From Trigonopsis variabilis (lineage: Eukaryota > Ascomycota > Trigonopsidomycetes > Trigonopsidales > Trigonopsidaceae): a DNA stretch of 64,000 bases. The stretch lies in contig PPXM03000001.1 in assembly GCA_003707065.3 (NCBI GenBank), forward strand, positions 1,116,001 to 1,180,000, read 5' to 3'. Position 1 is the stretch's first letter, and the number at the start of each line of letters is the position of its first letter. Made by a program: the position numbers and the translations under genes. Below, piece by piece: positions 1-12,000 of this stretch. The notes beneath the pieces are model-generated. The model made no database searches. It was given only the letters and a program-made list of their open reading frames with translations, and was not told the origin of the DNA.

Positions 1-1013
1 ACCCCCTAAAAATTAAAAGTCCAGCTGTCAATCTAGCGTGAATTTTCAAGCTTGAGCGCGTGGTGTTGTTCTAGCAGGTACCCCGCCATCGTTATGTGGT
101 TCGTACGCGAGGAAGAGAAGAGAATGGGGCCCTGGCCGCGTCTCAGTCACGCGAAACGTTACTAGTATTTCCATAGTTTCTCCCGAATGATAAATATTAG
201 ATCTTCATAATAAATGGGGTTTATATTGTACATATTACAATATGCTGCTTTGAGTTTGAACATGTCTATTATGGTCACTAGAGACCAGAAGGTGTTTCTT
301 ATTTCATGGAAAAGGACAGCAATGGGAAAAATACTGCGAGTCACATGGAGTTTTACGATCGATCTGGATGAATGTCGACGTCGAGAAACGACACAGGTTG
401 TATATGCCTTTCATGAGAGAAGTAAGCGTAGATCTCTGGTAAAACCGTCCATCTATGAATAGAATAGAATGGACGCGCTTAAGTCTGTCATATATCGAAC
501 CCGAAGGATCTCTCAAAGTGCAAGAATTGATTTGTATAGAATTAGTGTTCGTCGGTGGAGAATGACGCTGGGCCTGAGGCTGCTTCTGACTTGACTTGAT
601 GGTTCGCTCCGATTGTCCTCATTTTCCTGTCAATCCATTGTCTGAACTCGCCTTTTCTGTTTCGCTCTGCTGGATTTTAACATTGATTTGCGCGCGATAT
701 TACACGAAACCAAAACTAGGTAATTTTGAAATGATAATCTCAATTTAAACATAGATAAACAGATATTAAGGTACTTATAACCAATCAAATAAGTCAAGTC
801 AAAAATTGTCTTCCACAAATCAAATGATACACTCTGTCTGATGAAACGCCGTATAGAGATAACCAGCCTGGCATCTGTCCGACCAATCCAAAGCCACCCA
901 TGCTACTTTCCTGGTGAAGACATATCCCTTCACAATGTCCCAGGAGAACGGGATCCAAACACACAAAACACACATATACCCAATAAATATTACCACCATA
1001 AGCCACATCGATT
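1..1013. other. Gene-free left edge, 3' flank of SCH9
   Basis: No coding region, RNA gene or repeat can be supported here. Short open frames on both strands, the longest about 80 codons at 214-462, have no family resemblance and irregular composition. The right part is presumably the 3' untranslated and terminator region of the minus-strand kinase whose stop codon lies at 1014. Confidence 0.5.
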
Positions 1014-2976
1014 TCAGATATCGAACTTCTGCCCATGGAAAAAAGCCCCAGACTCGTAATCGGTGTCGAACTCTTCATCTTCGTCACTCTCACGAATAGG
1101 CTCAACTTCGTCCTCATCATCAGTGTCGATAACAGTGTCATCAAGCCCGCCTCTTAGGTTTCGGAAATTGTCCTCAATAGCCGAGTCATCTACATAAGTG
1201 AACCCTTTAAAGTTGGCCTGCTGAGTGGGCGATAATGGTGCGGATCCAGCCATCGATCGGTGAAAAGCACTCGTCGAAGCTTGGGTAAACTCGGGATCAA
1301 AATTTGAAGTATCAGTCTCGGATAAAAGATGAGGCTTGAAAGGAGGGACAATACGTTTGTGTAAGAGAGAGTCCCAGTCGACATCTGCAAAAAAGGGATG
1401 AGCTTTGAGCTCTCGCGCATCATCCAACGCACCTAAACGATGAGCAGGATTCCGGTTCAAAAGTCCCTTAACAAAACTTCTACCCATGGGGGACAGGGCA
1501 TCCTTGGGAAATCTGACCTTGCCAAAGGCGATGTTTTTGTACATCTGTTGCGTATCTTCGGCGAAGAAGGGACTCCAGCCACAACACATTTCAAACACTA
1601 AAACACCTAGAGACCAAAAATCAACCATTTTAGTGTAGCCTTGATCATCGAGAAGTACCTCTGGGGCCAAGTATTCTGTGGTTCCACAGAACGTATTGGT
1701 CGTTGCATTAGATGTCAGATTCGCCTTTGAAAGACCAAAATCACAAAGCGCAATATGTCCTTTGGCATCAAGCAAGATGTTTTCCGGCTTCAAGTCTCGA
1801 TATACAATGCCGTGCTGGTGTAAATGTTCCAGAGCCAGGATGAGTTCTGCAATATAGAACTTGGCTCGTTCTTCGGAGAACCGGCCTTCCTTTTGCAAGT
1901 GCCAAAAGAGCTCTCCTCCCGACATATAGTCAGTGACGAGGTAAAGGTCCGATGGAGTCTGAAAAGAAAATTTCAGGCCCACGATGAACGGTGAATCAGT
2001 AGTTGCAGTGCGAACAAGAATGTTCCTTTCACCTATAGTATGAGCGACCTCTTTCTTTTGGACAATGACCTTTTTGGAGAGGACTTTCATCGCATAGATT
2101 TGGCCGGAGTCGCGCTTTCTGACTTGATAGACTTGACCAAAAGTGCCTTTTCCAATCAGGCGCAAGATTTCAAAGTCTTGAGGACCGAATTGCTTCTTGA
2201 CATTTGATTCGTACCTCATCTGCAGGTGGAGATACCCACCTCCATGCTGGGTAGGAGCGACTTGTTCCAATTTGACCCATTCGTCAACCAAAGAAGATGC
2301 AAATGAAGGTTTGACATGAGCGTGGCCAATAATAGAGTCGCCATGTTTCGAGTCATAGACGGTCACGTCAAGTTCTGAGTTATTGCCAATGACGTCGAAA
2401 GCAGCTTCGTGGTTCCACACCGGATCCACGGGCTTGCTTTGGAAGAAAGGCAGTCGACTTCTTGAATTTTTAGCTTTCAAATCCAAAAGATCAGTTGTAG
2501 AAGACTGACGCGACTTCGACGGAATGGCTATGCTTGAAGTATGAGCATCAGGATGGGTCATTTCGACTCCCTGCATTTGCTGATCCGAGCCAAGCTGATT
2601 ATCCGGCACCGAGGAAATCAATTCACTAGATTCAAACGTAGCCACCACGTAAGGAGAAGCGTCCCTGGGACAATCCAAATCTCTGGCCTCAATAATTTTT
2701 ATAATTAGCTTTCCTTTGGTTGTATGACTATGAGCGATATACTTAATATCGTCTTGCTTGTTTCTAAAACCAAAAGTTGAATCGGAACCCGTATTGATTG
2801 GATAAGCGTGAGGTGCAACTTTGGTGGCATCAGCAGTGATATTGCTAGTTCCTGTCACTGGTTGAGCCTAAAAAGAAAGGTCAGCCAATCGTAGGAAAAA
2901 AACTCATCAGTCGTCCTATACTCACATGAAGATATGAAATAGCCGGGGTACGTTTATCTGCAATATTGGGGATCAT
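1014..2976 (-). CDS. SCH9: Sch9/Sck-type AGC protein kinase with N-terminal C2 domain
   Basis: AGC-family Ser/Thr kinase of the Sch9/Sck1 group, a cytosolic effector of TORC1 in nutrient signalling. Two exons: 2926-2976 and 1014-2867, with a 58-nt intron (2868-2925, GTGAGT donor); 634 aa. The first exon supplies the only ATG, because the long downstream frame has no early ATG in the right place. A C2-like domain spans about residues 65-240. The kinase domain starts near 249 with a glycine loop (GKGTFGQV), the lysine in YAMKV, catalytic YRDLKPEN, DFG and a TFCGTTEY activation loop. The hydrophobic motif FKGFTYVD lies near residue 570, followed by about 55 acidic residues. C2 plus kinase plus FxxFTY separates it from Ypk and PKA. 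The gene is divergent from the neighbour on the right. Confidence 0.93.
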
Positions 2977-3928
2977 GGTAGTACACCAAGTCTCATCACC
3001 AAGAATATAAAACAATCTGAAAAGATCAGGATGATGCTAGCTCTCTAAAATCATTAGTTGCACTTTCTTATCATCGTTTTCTATCATTGAACCACATTGA
3101 TCAAATCAGCAAAACCTCAACTCTCCAAAACCAAGCAACGATAAGCCTCCCAATCAATCAAAAGATCCAGGAAAAAATCCAAGATATGCAGCCGAAACCA
3201 ACTCACTTTTAGGGTTCTTTTATTTTTGTGTCAATTTATGAATCGCACACTAGAAGTTCCGGCTCGATTCCTCTATAGATGAAGGAAAGAGATGACTGAC
3301 AAGCTGATAGATACCACCGTCAGGGTAAGCCCACCGGCTTGCATTCCTGCTTTGCCACTACTCCCATGGCGGTAAGCTACGGAACCATCTACCAAACTGG
3401 AAATATTTACGTTTTTCGTGTAATGTCGTAATACGCGTTCATCGTTCGAAGAAGCTGACGTCTGTTCGTTTTATGGTCAATTGTCATGCTTGTGGCTGGT
3501 TGTCTAGGTTGCATGATGGCCGCTTTCACATTCAATCTAACCCGTTACAGAGAGCCAAGACATATTTCCATCCATTGATATACGGGTATCCTATGACGAG
3601 AATGATGTCTACGGATTACAAGGAAATATACAGATCGTGACATCGGGCTTTGGCTAGTTTCCCTTAGTTTCTATGTAAACCCGGAAAAACGCAACGTAAA
3701 TATCAAACGCGCTCCTATTATCATCCCCAAAAATGTTCAGAAACACACTAGATATTCTTGCTGCTCTTGGATCTTTGATAAGAACAGTCTGCTTTCAGAA
3801 CCGATAAAGTGACCTGCCAGGGGAGCGTTTTCTCAAGACTTGAAAATGGAGTTGAGAACTTGGAACCGGTACATCGAGACATTTGACACCGTCCATATCA
3901 ACCACAACCGCGCTCGGCAATGTCGAGC
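2977..3928. other. Divergent intergenic region SCH9 / HNT2
   Basis: About 950 bases between two divergently transcribed genes, so it should contain both promoters. No convincing reading frame, tRNA or repeat was found. It contains AT-rich tracts, but no regulatory element can be named with confidence. Confidence 0.5.
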
Positions 3929-4676
3929 ATGGTTAAATTCGGTCCGTTCTTGGTAACTCCACAAGTATTATCTTATTTTGTCTTATTCTAACCTAGGTTT
4001 TCTATGTGAGCTCTCGGATGGTTCGTTCTGACCGATGCAGAAATCAAGTCTGTCATTTGCTTTAGTCAACTTGATGCCTTTGGTACCTGGTCATGTAAGC
4101 AAAGGGATGTAGGAGCATGGCAGCTTATGCTAGGTCCTAGTCTGTCCTTTGAGAGTGACGCCCCGGATATCAGATTTATCCCCGGATGAGGTAAAGACAC
4201 TTGCTCGCCTACGAAACTAATATACATAGATGGCTGATCTTTTTCTTACCGTGCAGAAAGTATCTAAAATGATATCCCGGGTCTACGGCGCTGACAGTCT
4301 AAATATCGCTGTCCAAGACGGCCCTGCTGCTGGGCAGTCGGTTCCTCACGTAAGGTCTCGTCCGCTTATCTCGCAATTAACTCTGAAGGTTCATTGCCAC
4401 GTTATTCCCCGTAAATTTGGGGACCTGCCTCATACAGATGATATATATAGATTACTAGAGAGCGACGCTGCCGACTACGAGAAGGTCTTCCATGCCAAGA
4501 AGATCTTGTATCAAGATAGCAAGAGGAAAGCAAACTCTTTCTCGGGGCCAGATGTCAGATTCGAGGGTAACAGAGTGCCTAGGCCAATGGAAGAAATGAG
4601 AAAGGAGGCAGAACTGTTGAGTCGGGAAATGAACAAGGATAAGGAAAAAGATAAGGAAAAGGATGCTAGAATATAG
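3929..4676 (+). CDS. HNT2: FHIT/Hnt2 dinucleoside polyphosphate hydrolase, six exons
   Basis: HIT-family hydrolase that splits diadenosine tri- and tetraphosphate. The open frame at 4230 is only the 3' half. Family matching gives six exons: 3929-3952, 3997-4005, 4041-4094, 4134-4190, 4230-4349, 4389-4676, with introns of 44, 35, 39, 39 and 39 nt. The product starts MVKFGPFLVFYKSSLSFALVN, then PGHVLVCPLR, matching the FHIT N-terminus residue by residue. The catalytic HIT motif is formed only after removing the last intron, giving SVPH-VHCHVIPRK (H-x-H-x-H). Exon 2 is a 9-nt micro-exon (V-F-Y). The last intron is a multiple of three and stop-free, so an unspliced reading stays open but has a broken active site. 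The C-terminus carries a short KDKEKD repeat. Confidence 0.93.
3997..4005 (+). other. HNT2: 9-nt micro-exon of HNT2
   Basis: The nine bases encode Val-Phe-Tyr between a 44-nt intron ending CCTAG and a 35-nt intron starting GTGAGC and ending GCAG. Joining exons 1, 2 and 3 gives FGPFL-VFY-KSSLSFALVN, which matches the FHIT family block V-F-(L/Y)-K. Skipping the exon keeps the frame but removes three conserved residues. Confidence 0.85.
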
Positions 4677-4736
4677 ATAAGATACAGAAAGAGCAACTTC
4701 TACGTCGTGAATCTGTAACCCAGTAAAATACTCATC

Positions 4737-7700
4737 TTAACTTACATCTTCTCTTATTTTCTTCGGACGGTATACCTTAAGCAAGAGAGAACTCGCAATA
4801 ACCGAAACCGAACTCAGCGCCATAGCCATACTCGCCCATGCTGGAGCTAGCCGGGAATGTTTATAAGGATAGATCACTCCAGCCGCAATAGGGATGCCAA
4901 TGCAATTGTAAATAGCAGCCCAAAGAAAGTTAAATTTGACACGGTTGAAGACGACTCGCGATAGTTCGATCAACGTGAGAATCGACGTTAACTCCGACCT
5001 CACTAGAACGAAGGACGCCGACGATTGAGCGATATCGCTTCCAGAACCAATTGCAATACCTATGTCAGCAATGGTCAACGAAGGCGCGTCATTTACTCCA
5101 TCTCCAACCATAGCAACAAGAGCCGCTTTTTCAGCCTTTTTTGATTTAGATGACACGAGAAATTTCGATATTCCCTTGTTTCGATGTTTCCTAGTCCGTT
5201 GAAGCCATTGAATTCTCGCCGCTTTTTCCTGTGGTAGCACCCCAGCGATAACGTTCGACTCGGGAATACCCACCTTCGCAGCGACTGCTTTGGCAGTCAC
5301 TTGGTTGTCCCCAGTTATCATCCATGTCTCCAAACCTTGCCGACGTAGCTCCTTAACTACCGTGGCTGCCTCGGGTCTGATGGTATCCGCAACTGATAAC
5401 AATAGAGTAATCTCAAATTGATCCTTGTTTCTTGCTTTCAACGCCAACAACACAACAGAATGACCTTCCTTTTTCCAACTGTCGATCAATGCCTTGACAT
5501 CATGATCCAATCCTTTCGCATTGTTATCCGTCATCCAACTTTCATTGCCAATTATCGCTTCTGTAAAGTCTTGGACTTTCTTAAACTTGCCTTTCAGTCC
5601 TCGTCCAGCCACCTCCTCAACGTCCTCAAGAGCTACTTCGGTCAAGTCATCATCCTTCTCGCAATAGGCCCTAACGGAAGCGGCCAGAGGATGCCCTGAG
5701 CTCAGTTCCAAATCACGAGCAGCCTGTCGTGAGACATGGGCAGACTGCTCATCTCCCACTGCTTTGACATGCACAACAGAAAGATTTCCGCCTTCAGTCA
5801 GCGTTCCCGTCTTATCAAAGACAATGATATCAAGCTCGGATCCTTGCTGAAAGGCTTCCCCTCCTCCTTGGACAATGATTCCATGTTTAGCAGCTAAACC
5901 AGCTCCAACGAATATTGCCGTAGGTGCGGCAAGGCCAATACCGCAGGGACAGGCGACGACAAAGACGGAGATAGCAAACTCCAACGACCAGACAACCCAA
6001 CCTCCCACATCAGTATCCAAGTAGTGAGAAGGCAGCGATCCTGTCTCGCCAAGAGCGAGCCATATGATCCACGTAGCTACCGCTAAAAGTACCACGACTG
6101 GGACAAAATATCCAGTAATGATATCAGCAACTTGTTCAACTGGAGCACGATGCATTTGACCCTGTCGTACAACATCAACAATGCTATCAATCATTGACTG
6201 TCCTTCGGCCGCTGTGACTTTCATAGATATCGTCCCTTTACCAACATTGATAGTTCCCGCGAACAATTCATCTCCAAAAGATTTTGATACTGGCATCGAC
6301 TCACCAGTCAGTGCCGATTCATCGAAATCGGAATGTCCAGCGATTAAGTAACCATCAAGGGGAGGCGACATTCCTGGAACAACGTTAACGTAATCTCCCA
6401 CATCAACCATATCGACTGGTACCTCAGTTGTTTTAGCTCCATTTAGTTTTGATTCGTCTGAGGATACAGGATCATCAACCAACAAAGCAGTTCGGGGTTT
6501 CAAATCATTCAACAACTGAATAGCACTGGCCGTTTTAGATTTTGAATAAGCTTCCAACAGACGCCCGATTAATAGAAACATAGTGAGAAAGACGACTGAG
6601 TCAAAATATGTGGTTTCTATAGACATATGCATTCCATGGTCGACACGCTTTGCAGATATTGCCAACAGGGCAATGCTTGCGAAATAAGCAACAGAGGTAC
6701 CTAACGACATCAACAAGTCCATTGAGCCGAATTTAAATAGCCTTCGACGCCAAGAGACGTTTGGTTTCCACAGACTAAAAATTTGCTTGAGTGCCTTTCT
6801 ATGAAAGACGTCTGCAGCAAAGAAATAGACCGGAGTTGCACAGAAAAATAACGCCCATATCATTCTGCTAACCTCTCCGACCCACATAGGTTCTTCAAGG
6901 TAAGAACGGAGTGAGTTGGTCTTAGGGACGAGAGACATTGCCACTATGCCGATGATAAACGTTGGGATAGCTGAAGCTATAGCAAGAATAAGGCGCAATG
7001 CCAATCTATTGCGCTCTTTGATAGCAGTTATCCTCGACCTTTCTTCCAGAGACATTGGGTGGACGATCTGAACAGAAAAAGAGGGCGAGAAGTTTTCAAT
7101 TTCGCGGATGAAATGTCGGATAGTAAGAGTAGGAGGATCAGGAATGTAGGTAAATTTAACGACAGGATAGTGAAGGGAGGGCGGGGTATCAATTTGAATT
7201 GCCGAGTCATATGTCTTCAATACATTCAAAATATTTTCAGGACAGTGTCTAGAGTTAGTTATAAAGTTTATCAAATATACTTACTCGCAAAACATGCCTT
7301 CAATAAGCAAGCGGACGGTTCGAGACTTATGCTTTAGAAGTCCTGACCGCTCGGCTGAGATCTCTAAAGGACCACAGTCATAGCCTAAATCGGAGATTAT
7401 ATTCTGGATTTCATTCGCCCGAGCGCGATCTGTGATAATGAATGTACCAGAGTGCAGTAATAAGTTAATGTCGCAGGTCTCAACAAAATCAGCTGACTTG
7501 AATGCTTCGCTGATAGAATTAACACAAGATGCACAAGTCATACCTCCGATAGGGGCAACGACCTTATATCTGACAGACTCAGATCCACCGGTAGCCAAAA
7601 CTTCAACGACATCACAGTCGTAACCAAGATCTTGCACAGTATGAAGAATCTGATCAGCGAGAGCTTTGTCATTGAATAAAACAGTAGCCGATTTCCCAAT

Positions 7701-8207
7701 CAAATCAACACCAACCTGTATAACTCCAGGGATAGCTTTAATGGCGTCAGTAATCGTATTTGAGCATGAAGCACAAGACATGCCCTCAATGGCAAACACC
7801 CCTCGATACTCTTCATCGACAGCAGTCTGTACATTTTCAAGCCCTTCAACGTGTTGGTCTCGTCCTTTTTCATCCTCTAGGCCATTCCTCTTCTTAGCTG
7901 CTCGACAACTCTCGCACGTCCGTTCATGACGACGGTGACGGTACCAATTAGAAAAGTAGTTCGCCTCAGCGTACCATTTTTTCTTGGGCAGTTCAATAGG
8001 TTCGACTATATCAAATCCGTTTTTCGCCAAGGCCTTAGCAATCTTATCCCTCGTTATCGCAGAGTCATGGTCAACTTGGACACGCCTGTTACGTATCGAG
8101 GGCCGTATGTCCTTCTGGGCAATGCCCAATTTCTTGAGAATCTCATTGATCGAGTGGACACATGATTCACAGTGAATATTGTTTATCACTAAAGTATCAG
8201 TTTCCAT
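4737..8207 (-). CDS. CCC2: Copper-transporting P1B-type ATPase with four HMA domains
   Basis: Cu(I) pump that loads copper into the secretory pathway in the trans-Golgi, for delivery to multicopper oxidases. Two exons: 7285-8207 and 4737-7248, separated by a 36-nt intron (7249-7284); 1144 aa. Four N-terminal heavy-metal-associated domains carry IHCESC, GMSCASC, GMTCASC and GMFCEHC. The last CxxC is completed only by splicing (the Glu codon is split). The P-type core has the TGES actuator loop, the CPC membrane metal site (ACPCGIG), phosphorylation motif DKTGT, an HP motif (GHPLA) and GDGVNDAP. A Cys- and Arg-rich linker (CESC) sits between HMA1 and HMA2. Yeast Ccc2 has two HMA domains, so four is on the high side for a fungus. 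ATG at 8207. Confidence 0.96.
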
Positions 8208-8893
8208 TGGATCCTACTCCTGGGGCTTGGGGCCCATTATATAAGTATGCTACACCAGCGGCTTTAGTGCGTACAATGAGCTCCCAAAAGTGTAAGGACG
8301 CCTGCTACGCACAATACTCTCACTACGCAATCGCCACAGTACCACCCTTTCATCGCTATGGCTGATTTGTAATATCTAATCTCGAACATTCCAAGTTTTA
8401 CACGTAAGCAGGTGATGTTCAGAAGCTGAAGAAATGCAATATGGCATACTTCTGCTTTGCAATCATGATGGGCAGGTTTACACTATGTATGATACAGATC
8501 GGATCAGTCAGAGATCTTTTCACAGCACCGTCGTAGAGACAAGTTCGAGGTCATTAGCGTTTTGTGTGAGAGTCGCTAGAAAACTAAGAAGTAAAGTAGT
8601 GCATCTTATTCAGCCAAATTCCCAATAAAGATATATGATAAATATTGGTAATACGTATCAAATAGGTGTTAACAGCTTATAAAGCCACCACTCCAGCATA
8701 ATTCCTGGATGTATCTACTATTCTCGGCAGGCAGTAGTCGCTCCAGGAGGGTATAGTGCACTGGACGGCCGTTCGTTAGTGACAAACCATGAGTCCCCAG
8801 ACTCAGTGACACTACCACCACAGTCGGTCGCGCCCTCGACATCCATCGTTACAAGTTGCATCTTTTCTGCCAAAGAGCGACTAAACCAGGAAC
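8208..8893. other. Divergent promoter region CCC2 / BRF1
   Basis: About 690 bases between the divergently transcribed copper ATPase and TFIIIB gene. Short frames of 60 to 70 codons look like noise. A TATATAAG-like stretch lies around 8238-8246, close to the CCC2 start, but its use as a TATA box is only a guess. Confidence 0.45.
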
Positions 8894-10660
8894 ATGGTTA
8901 AGAAAACATGCTATCATTGTGGCAGTGACCATATAGTGGTCGATCCAGAACGAAGCGTGTCTGTTTGTTCCGACTGTGGTGTCGTTCTGGAAGAGAACCA
9001 GATTGTATCTGAAGTGACTTTTGGAGAGTCCGCCTCTGGCGCTGCCATCGTTCAAGGAAGCTATATTGGTGCAGATCAGTGTAAGTAAGATATTGCTGGT
9101 AGGGACATGGGTTTTTTGGCTGGTTATCCATAGATATTCAGTTGTCGTTTTTACGCGTGCAAATACTCTTGTCCTTATTATCAACTATTGGAACTCAACT
9201 AACCTATAGCTCATGCGCGTGGAATGGGAGGCCCATTTGGCCGACACAGTTCGCTTGAAAGTCGCGAACAGACGTTGGCTAATGGAAAACGACGGATTAT
9301 CAACATCGCGAGTATGCTAGGACTATCGGAATTCCTTTCTGACACTGCTTATCGGTGGTTTCAGTTAGCCGTAACCCATAATTTTGTTCAGGGAAGAAGG
9401 TCTCAATATGTGGTAGCGTCATGTCTGTATGTTGCTTGCCGACAACATAAGACAACTCATATGCTTATAGATTTTGCCGATGCTCTTCAGGTGAATGTGT
9501 TTGCCATTGGTGCGACTTATCTCCGCATGGTTAAGGCCTTGCAGATCCGCAGACTACCTCTCATCGACCCTTCGATCTATATTCAACGCTTCGCGTCCAA
9601 GTTAGAGTTTGGCCAGAAAGTCAAACAAGTCATGGATGATGCTGTGAGATTGGTTCAAAGGATGGGAAAAGACTGGATACATCAAGGACGTCGGCCGGCA
9701 GGTGTTGCAGGCGCGTGTATTTTGGTGGCGGCTCGAATGAATAACTTCCGGAGATCAAAGACTGAGATAGTCCATGTGGCTAAAGTGGCTGAAGATACAA
9801 TCCAGCGAAGGCTGGACGAGTTCAAATCTACACCTGCTGGTCAGCTAAGTATCTCGGAGTTCCGGACTACGAGTATTCTTGAAGAACATGATCCGCCTTC
9901 GTTTATTCGCCAGCGACTGCGCGAACATCGGATGAAGGAGTCGATGACCCCAGAAACTGAGTCAGGAGAGGAGAATGAGCAAGAAAACGACACTACAGAC
10001 ACAGTAGAGAATAATGACCGGCTGATCGATCTGGCTAACACGGCAGCTGCTTTGGAAATGGATGAGACGGCCAACAAAGAACAGCGACAGCTGCTCAAGG
10101 CTCTAAGGACGCGGGCAGATAAGCGAACTGAGGAAGAGGAAGCCGCCGTTCAAGCCGCTCTACTGAATGATGAGGCACGACAGGATCAATTACTGAGGGA
10201 TATAAATGAAGCTATAGATGATCCGGATTTCCAAAGGGTTTCAGGCCAGGCAGAACGAGAAAGAGCAGATGAACAATACGCGATCAAGAGAGTCAAGATT
10301 GCCGATGATCCGGATAATCTGTCGGATGTCGATGACGACGAGATCGAAGACTGCGTTCTGAACGAGGATGAGATTGAGATTAAATCACGGGTGTGGATGG
10401 ATATGAATCGGGCGTACTTGATCGAGCAAGAAGCAAAGAGACTCAAGATGGAGCAAGATGGTAAGAGCGGCGTGGTTCGAAGTCGGCGGCGGCGGAAAAC
10501 TGCAAAAAGAGATAATAGGACCGAGGGATTACCAGAAACCGCGGCAGATAGTGCCAAAGAAATGCTTGAGAAAAAGTCTTTTTCAAAAAAGATTAATTAC
10601 GAGGCTTTAAAGCATCTGTTCGGTACTCCGCTGGCAACCACCTCTGAGGTGAAAGACTGA
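8894..10660 (+). CDS. BRF1: TFIIIB subunit Brf1, RNA polymerase III initiation factor
   Basis: TFIIB-related factor that with TBP and Bdp1 recruits RNA polymerase III to tRNA and 5S genes. Exons 8894-9080 and 9210-10660, with a 129-nt intron (GTAAGT ... CTATAG); 545 aa. An N-terminal zinc ribbon has Cys6, Cys9, Cys25 and Cys28. Two cyclin-like repeats cover roughly residues 85-260 (including the segment from NGKRRIINIASMLGL and RRPAGVAGACILVAARM). The acidic C-terminal half holds the Brf1-specific block around DCVLNEDEIEIKSRVWMDMN, the TBP/Bdp1 contact region that plain TFIIB lacks. The start at 8894 gives the ribbon immediately. Ends about 250 bases before the next gene on the same strand. 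Confidence 0.94.
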
Positions 10661-10911
10661 ATGGTCTTATCTGGGACTACTTTTGGCGGAAGGCGTATGG
10701 GAGTATTTATGTATATTACGGTCAGGATAAATTTTTGTCTTTGTTTTAGAACTCAAGCTCGTAACCAGGAGAGGCTTCGGAATTAAGTTGACGGAGTTGT
10801 TGGGAACCCAAAGTCCGCTCCGCAGAGCGATACGTCAGCAGAGCCTACCGTGCACCCGATCCTTGAACCCTCCCTTGTCTCCTTCATTTTGAAAAGAGAT
10901 AAGCCTGAGAA

Positions 10912-12000
10912 ATGGCGGAACTTACAATGTCAGATCATGACATTATAAACAAACGAATTACCTTAACGGACAAGTTCGACAAGACTGAGAAGAGGGAAGA
11001 CGGAGGGTATGATAGATCTTTTGAAGGCGATAGCGATATTTTACCCCCCACTTACTCTGAGAGCACTGATTCAACCAGTTATACGAGTGTCTACTTTCAA
11101 CATGTTCTTGAATATGAAAAGAACCAACCGGATCTCTTTGAGGGTGAGAGCTACGCCTGTCCGAGCAAGAAATTACTTGAATGTATAAGTTGTCCTTGTC
11201 CTGGAGAAAATAATTTCCGAGAATGCTGGATACGTGAGATAGAAGAAGAAGGTATCCAAAATCCCACGATGTTTGAAGAAATTGAACTACTATCCGTCGA
11301 GCGATTCCTTAGTGGAGGATATCCTGTTCAAACAATTCCAGTGCACCCTTTGCTCAAACGTGATGTGTATATATCAGACTTGAACTGTTTCATACGAGAT
11401 TTATCACAGGAGACGTCATTTCCAATGACGAATTCTCTTTTCAAGTGGTGGCTTGCCTGTTCTCCTTGGTTTTCAAGGCTGTCGGGCTCCTTTGTCCAGT
11501 CAGCGATCAATAAACGATTATCACTGACCTTTGAAAGCAACTTGCAAACTAAAGTTGCCCAATGGAATGAAAATTTCTTTAACCAGCGAGGTCTGATGGC
11601 GTCGCTGGAACGGCAAAGTGAAGCAGAAGAAAGGCAGGTGCGACAAGAAGAAAAGAAGTCACTGGTATACAAACATGTTTCTCAGGATGACGACGATGAA
11701 GAAGATGATGGCGATGATCTGTATGAGACTGGTTTCGATCCGTGTCTATTGAATGAAGTGGCACATACCCTCAACGACCGAATATTTGCTAAACTTCGAT
11801 TCATCCATCGATTTGTCCATATGGCGAAACTCTTATTGGGGATCTCTTTTCTTATGGGTGTTGAGCTCTCGCTCCAGCCCCGTGTCTATTCTCTCCCAGA
11901 GCTAGATTACCTTATGCAAGATCCAATCGTTAAAGAGAGAAAGAGATTCCAAAAGTTCAAACTTAGGATATCGCCGCTTATGGCTAATGAGGTCGATTAG
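10912..12000 (+). CDS. Conserved-looking protein of unknown function with PPTY motif
   Basis: Single-exon 362-aa protein that I do not recognise. Near residue 45 it has LPPTYSE, a PPxY-type motif of the kind bound by WW domains of Rsp5/Nedd4 ubiquitin ligases. A Cys cluster follows (CISCPCPGENNFRECW). The middle is rich in aromatic residues and looks folded (KWWLACSPWFSRL, then ERFLSGGYPVQ). A coiled, charged stretch with QDDDDEEDDGDD comes at about 250-265, and a hydrophobic segment (MAKLLLGISFLMGVEL) near 305-320 could be membrane-associated. There is no signal peptide. It sits between BRF1 and RPT5 on the same strand with its own flanks, so nothing about function follows from position. A real gene by length and composition; function unknown. 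Confidence 0.75.
   Translation: MAELTMSDHDIINKRITLTDKFDKTEKREDGGYDRSFEGDSDILPPTYSESTDSTSYTSVYFQHVLEYEKNQPDLFEGESYACPSKKLLECISCPCPGENNFRECWIREIEEEGIQNPTMFEEIELLSVERFLSGGYPVQTIPVHPLLKRDVYISDLNCFIRDLSQETSFPMTNSLFKWWLACSPWFSRLSGSFVQSAINKRLSLTFESNLQTKVAQWNENFFNQRGLMASLERQSEAEERQVRQEEKKSLVYKHVSQDDDDEEDDGDDLYETGFDPCLLNEVAHTLNDRIFAKLRFIHRFVHMAKLLLGISFLMGVELSLQPRVYSLPELDYLMQDPIVKERKRFQKFKLRISPLMANEVD

Noticed and set aside
214-462. 82-codon frame at the left edge
   Set aside because: No recognisable motif and overlapping similar-length frames on the other strand; likely chance.
4230-4349. ATG at 4230 as the HNT2 start
   Set aside because: Residues encoded upstream (FALVN, PGHVLVCPLR) match the FHIT N-terminus exactly, so 4230 is the first base of exon 5.
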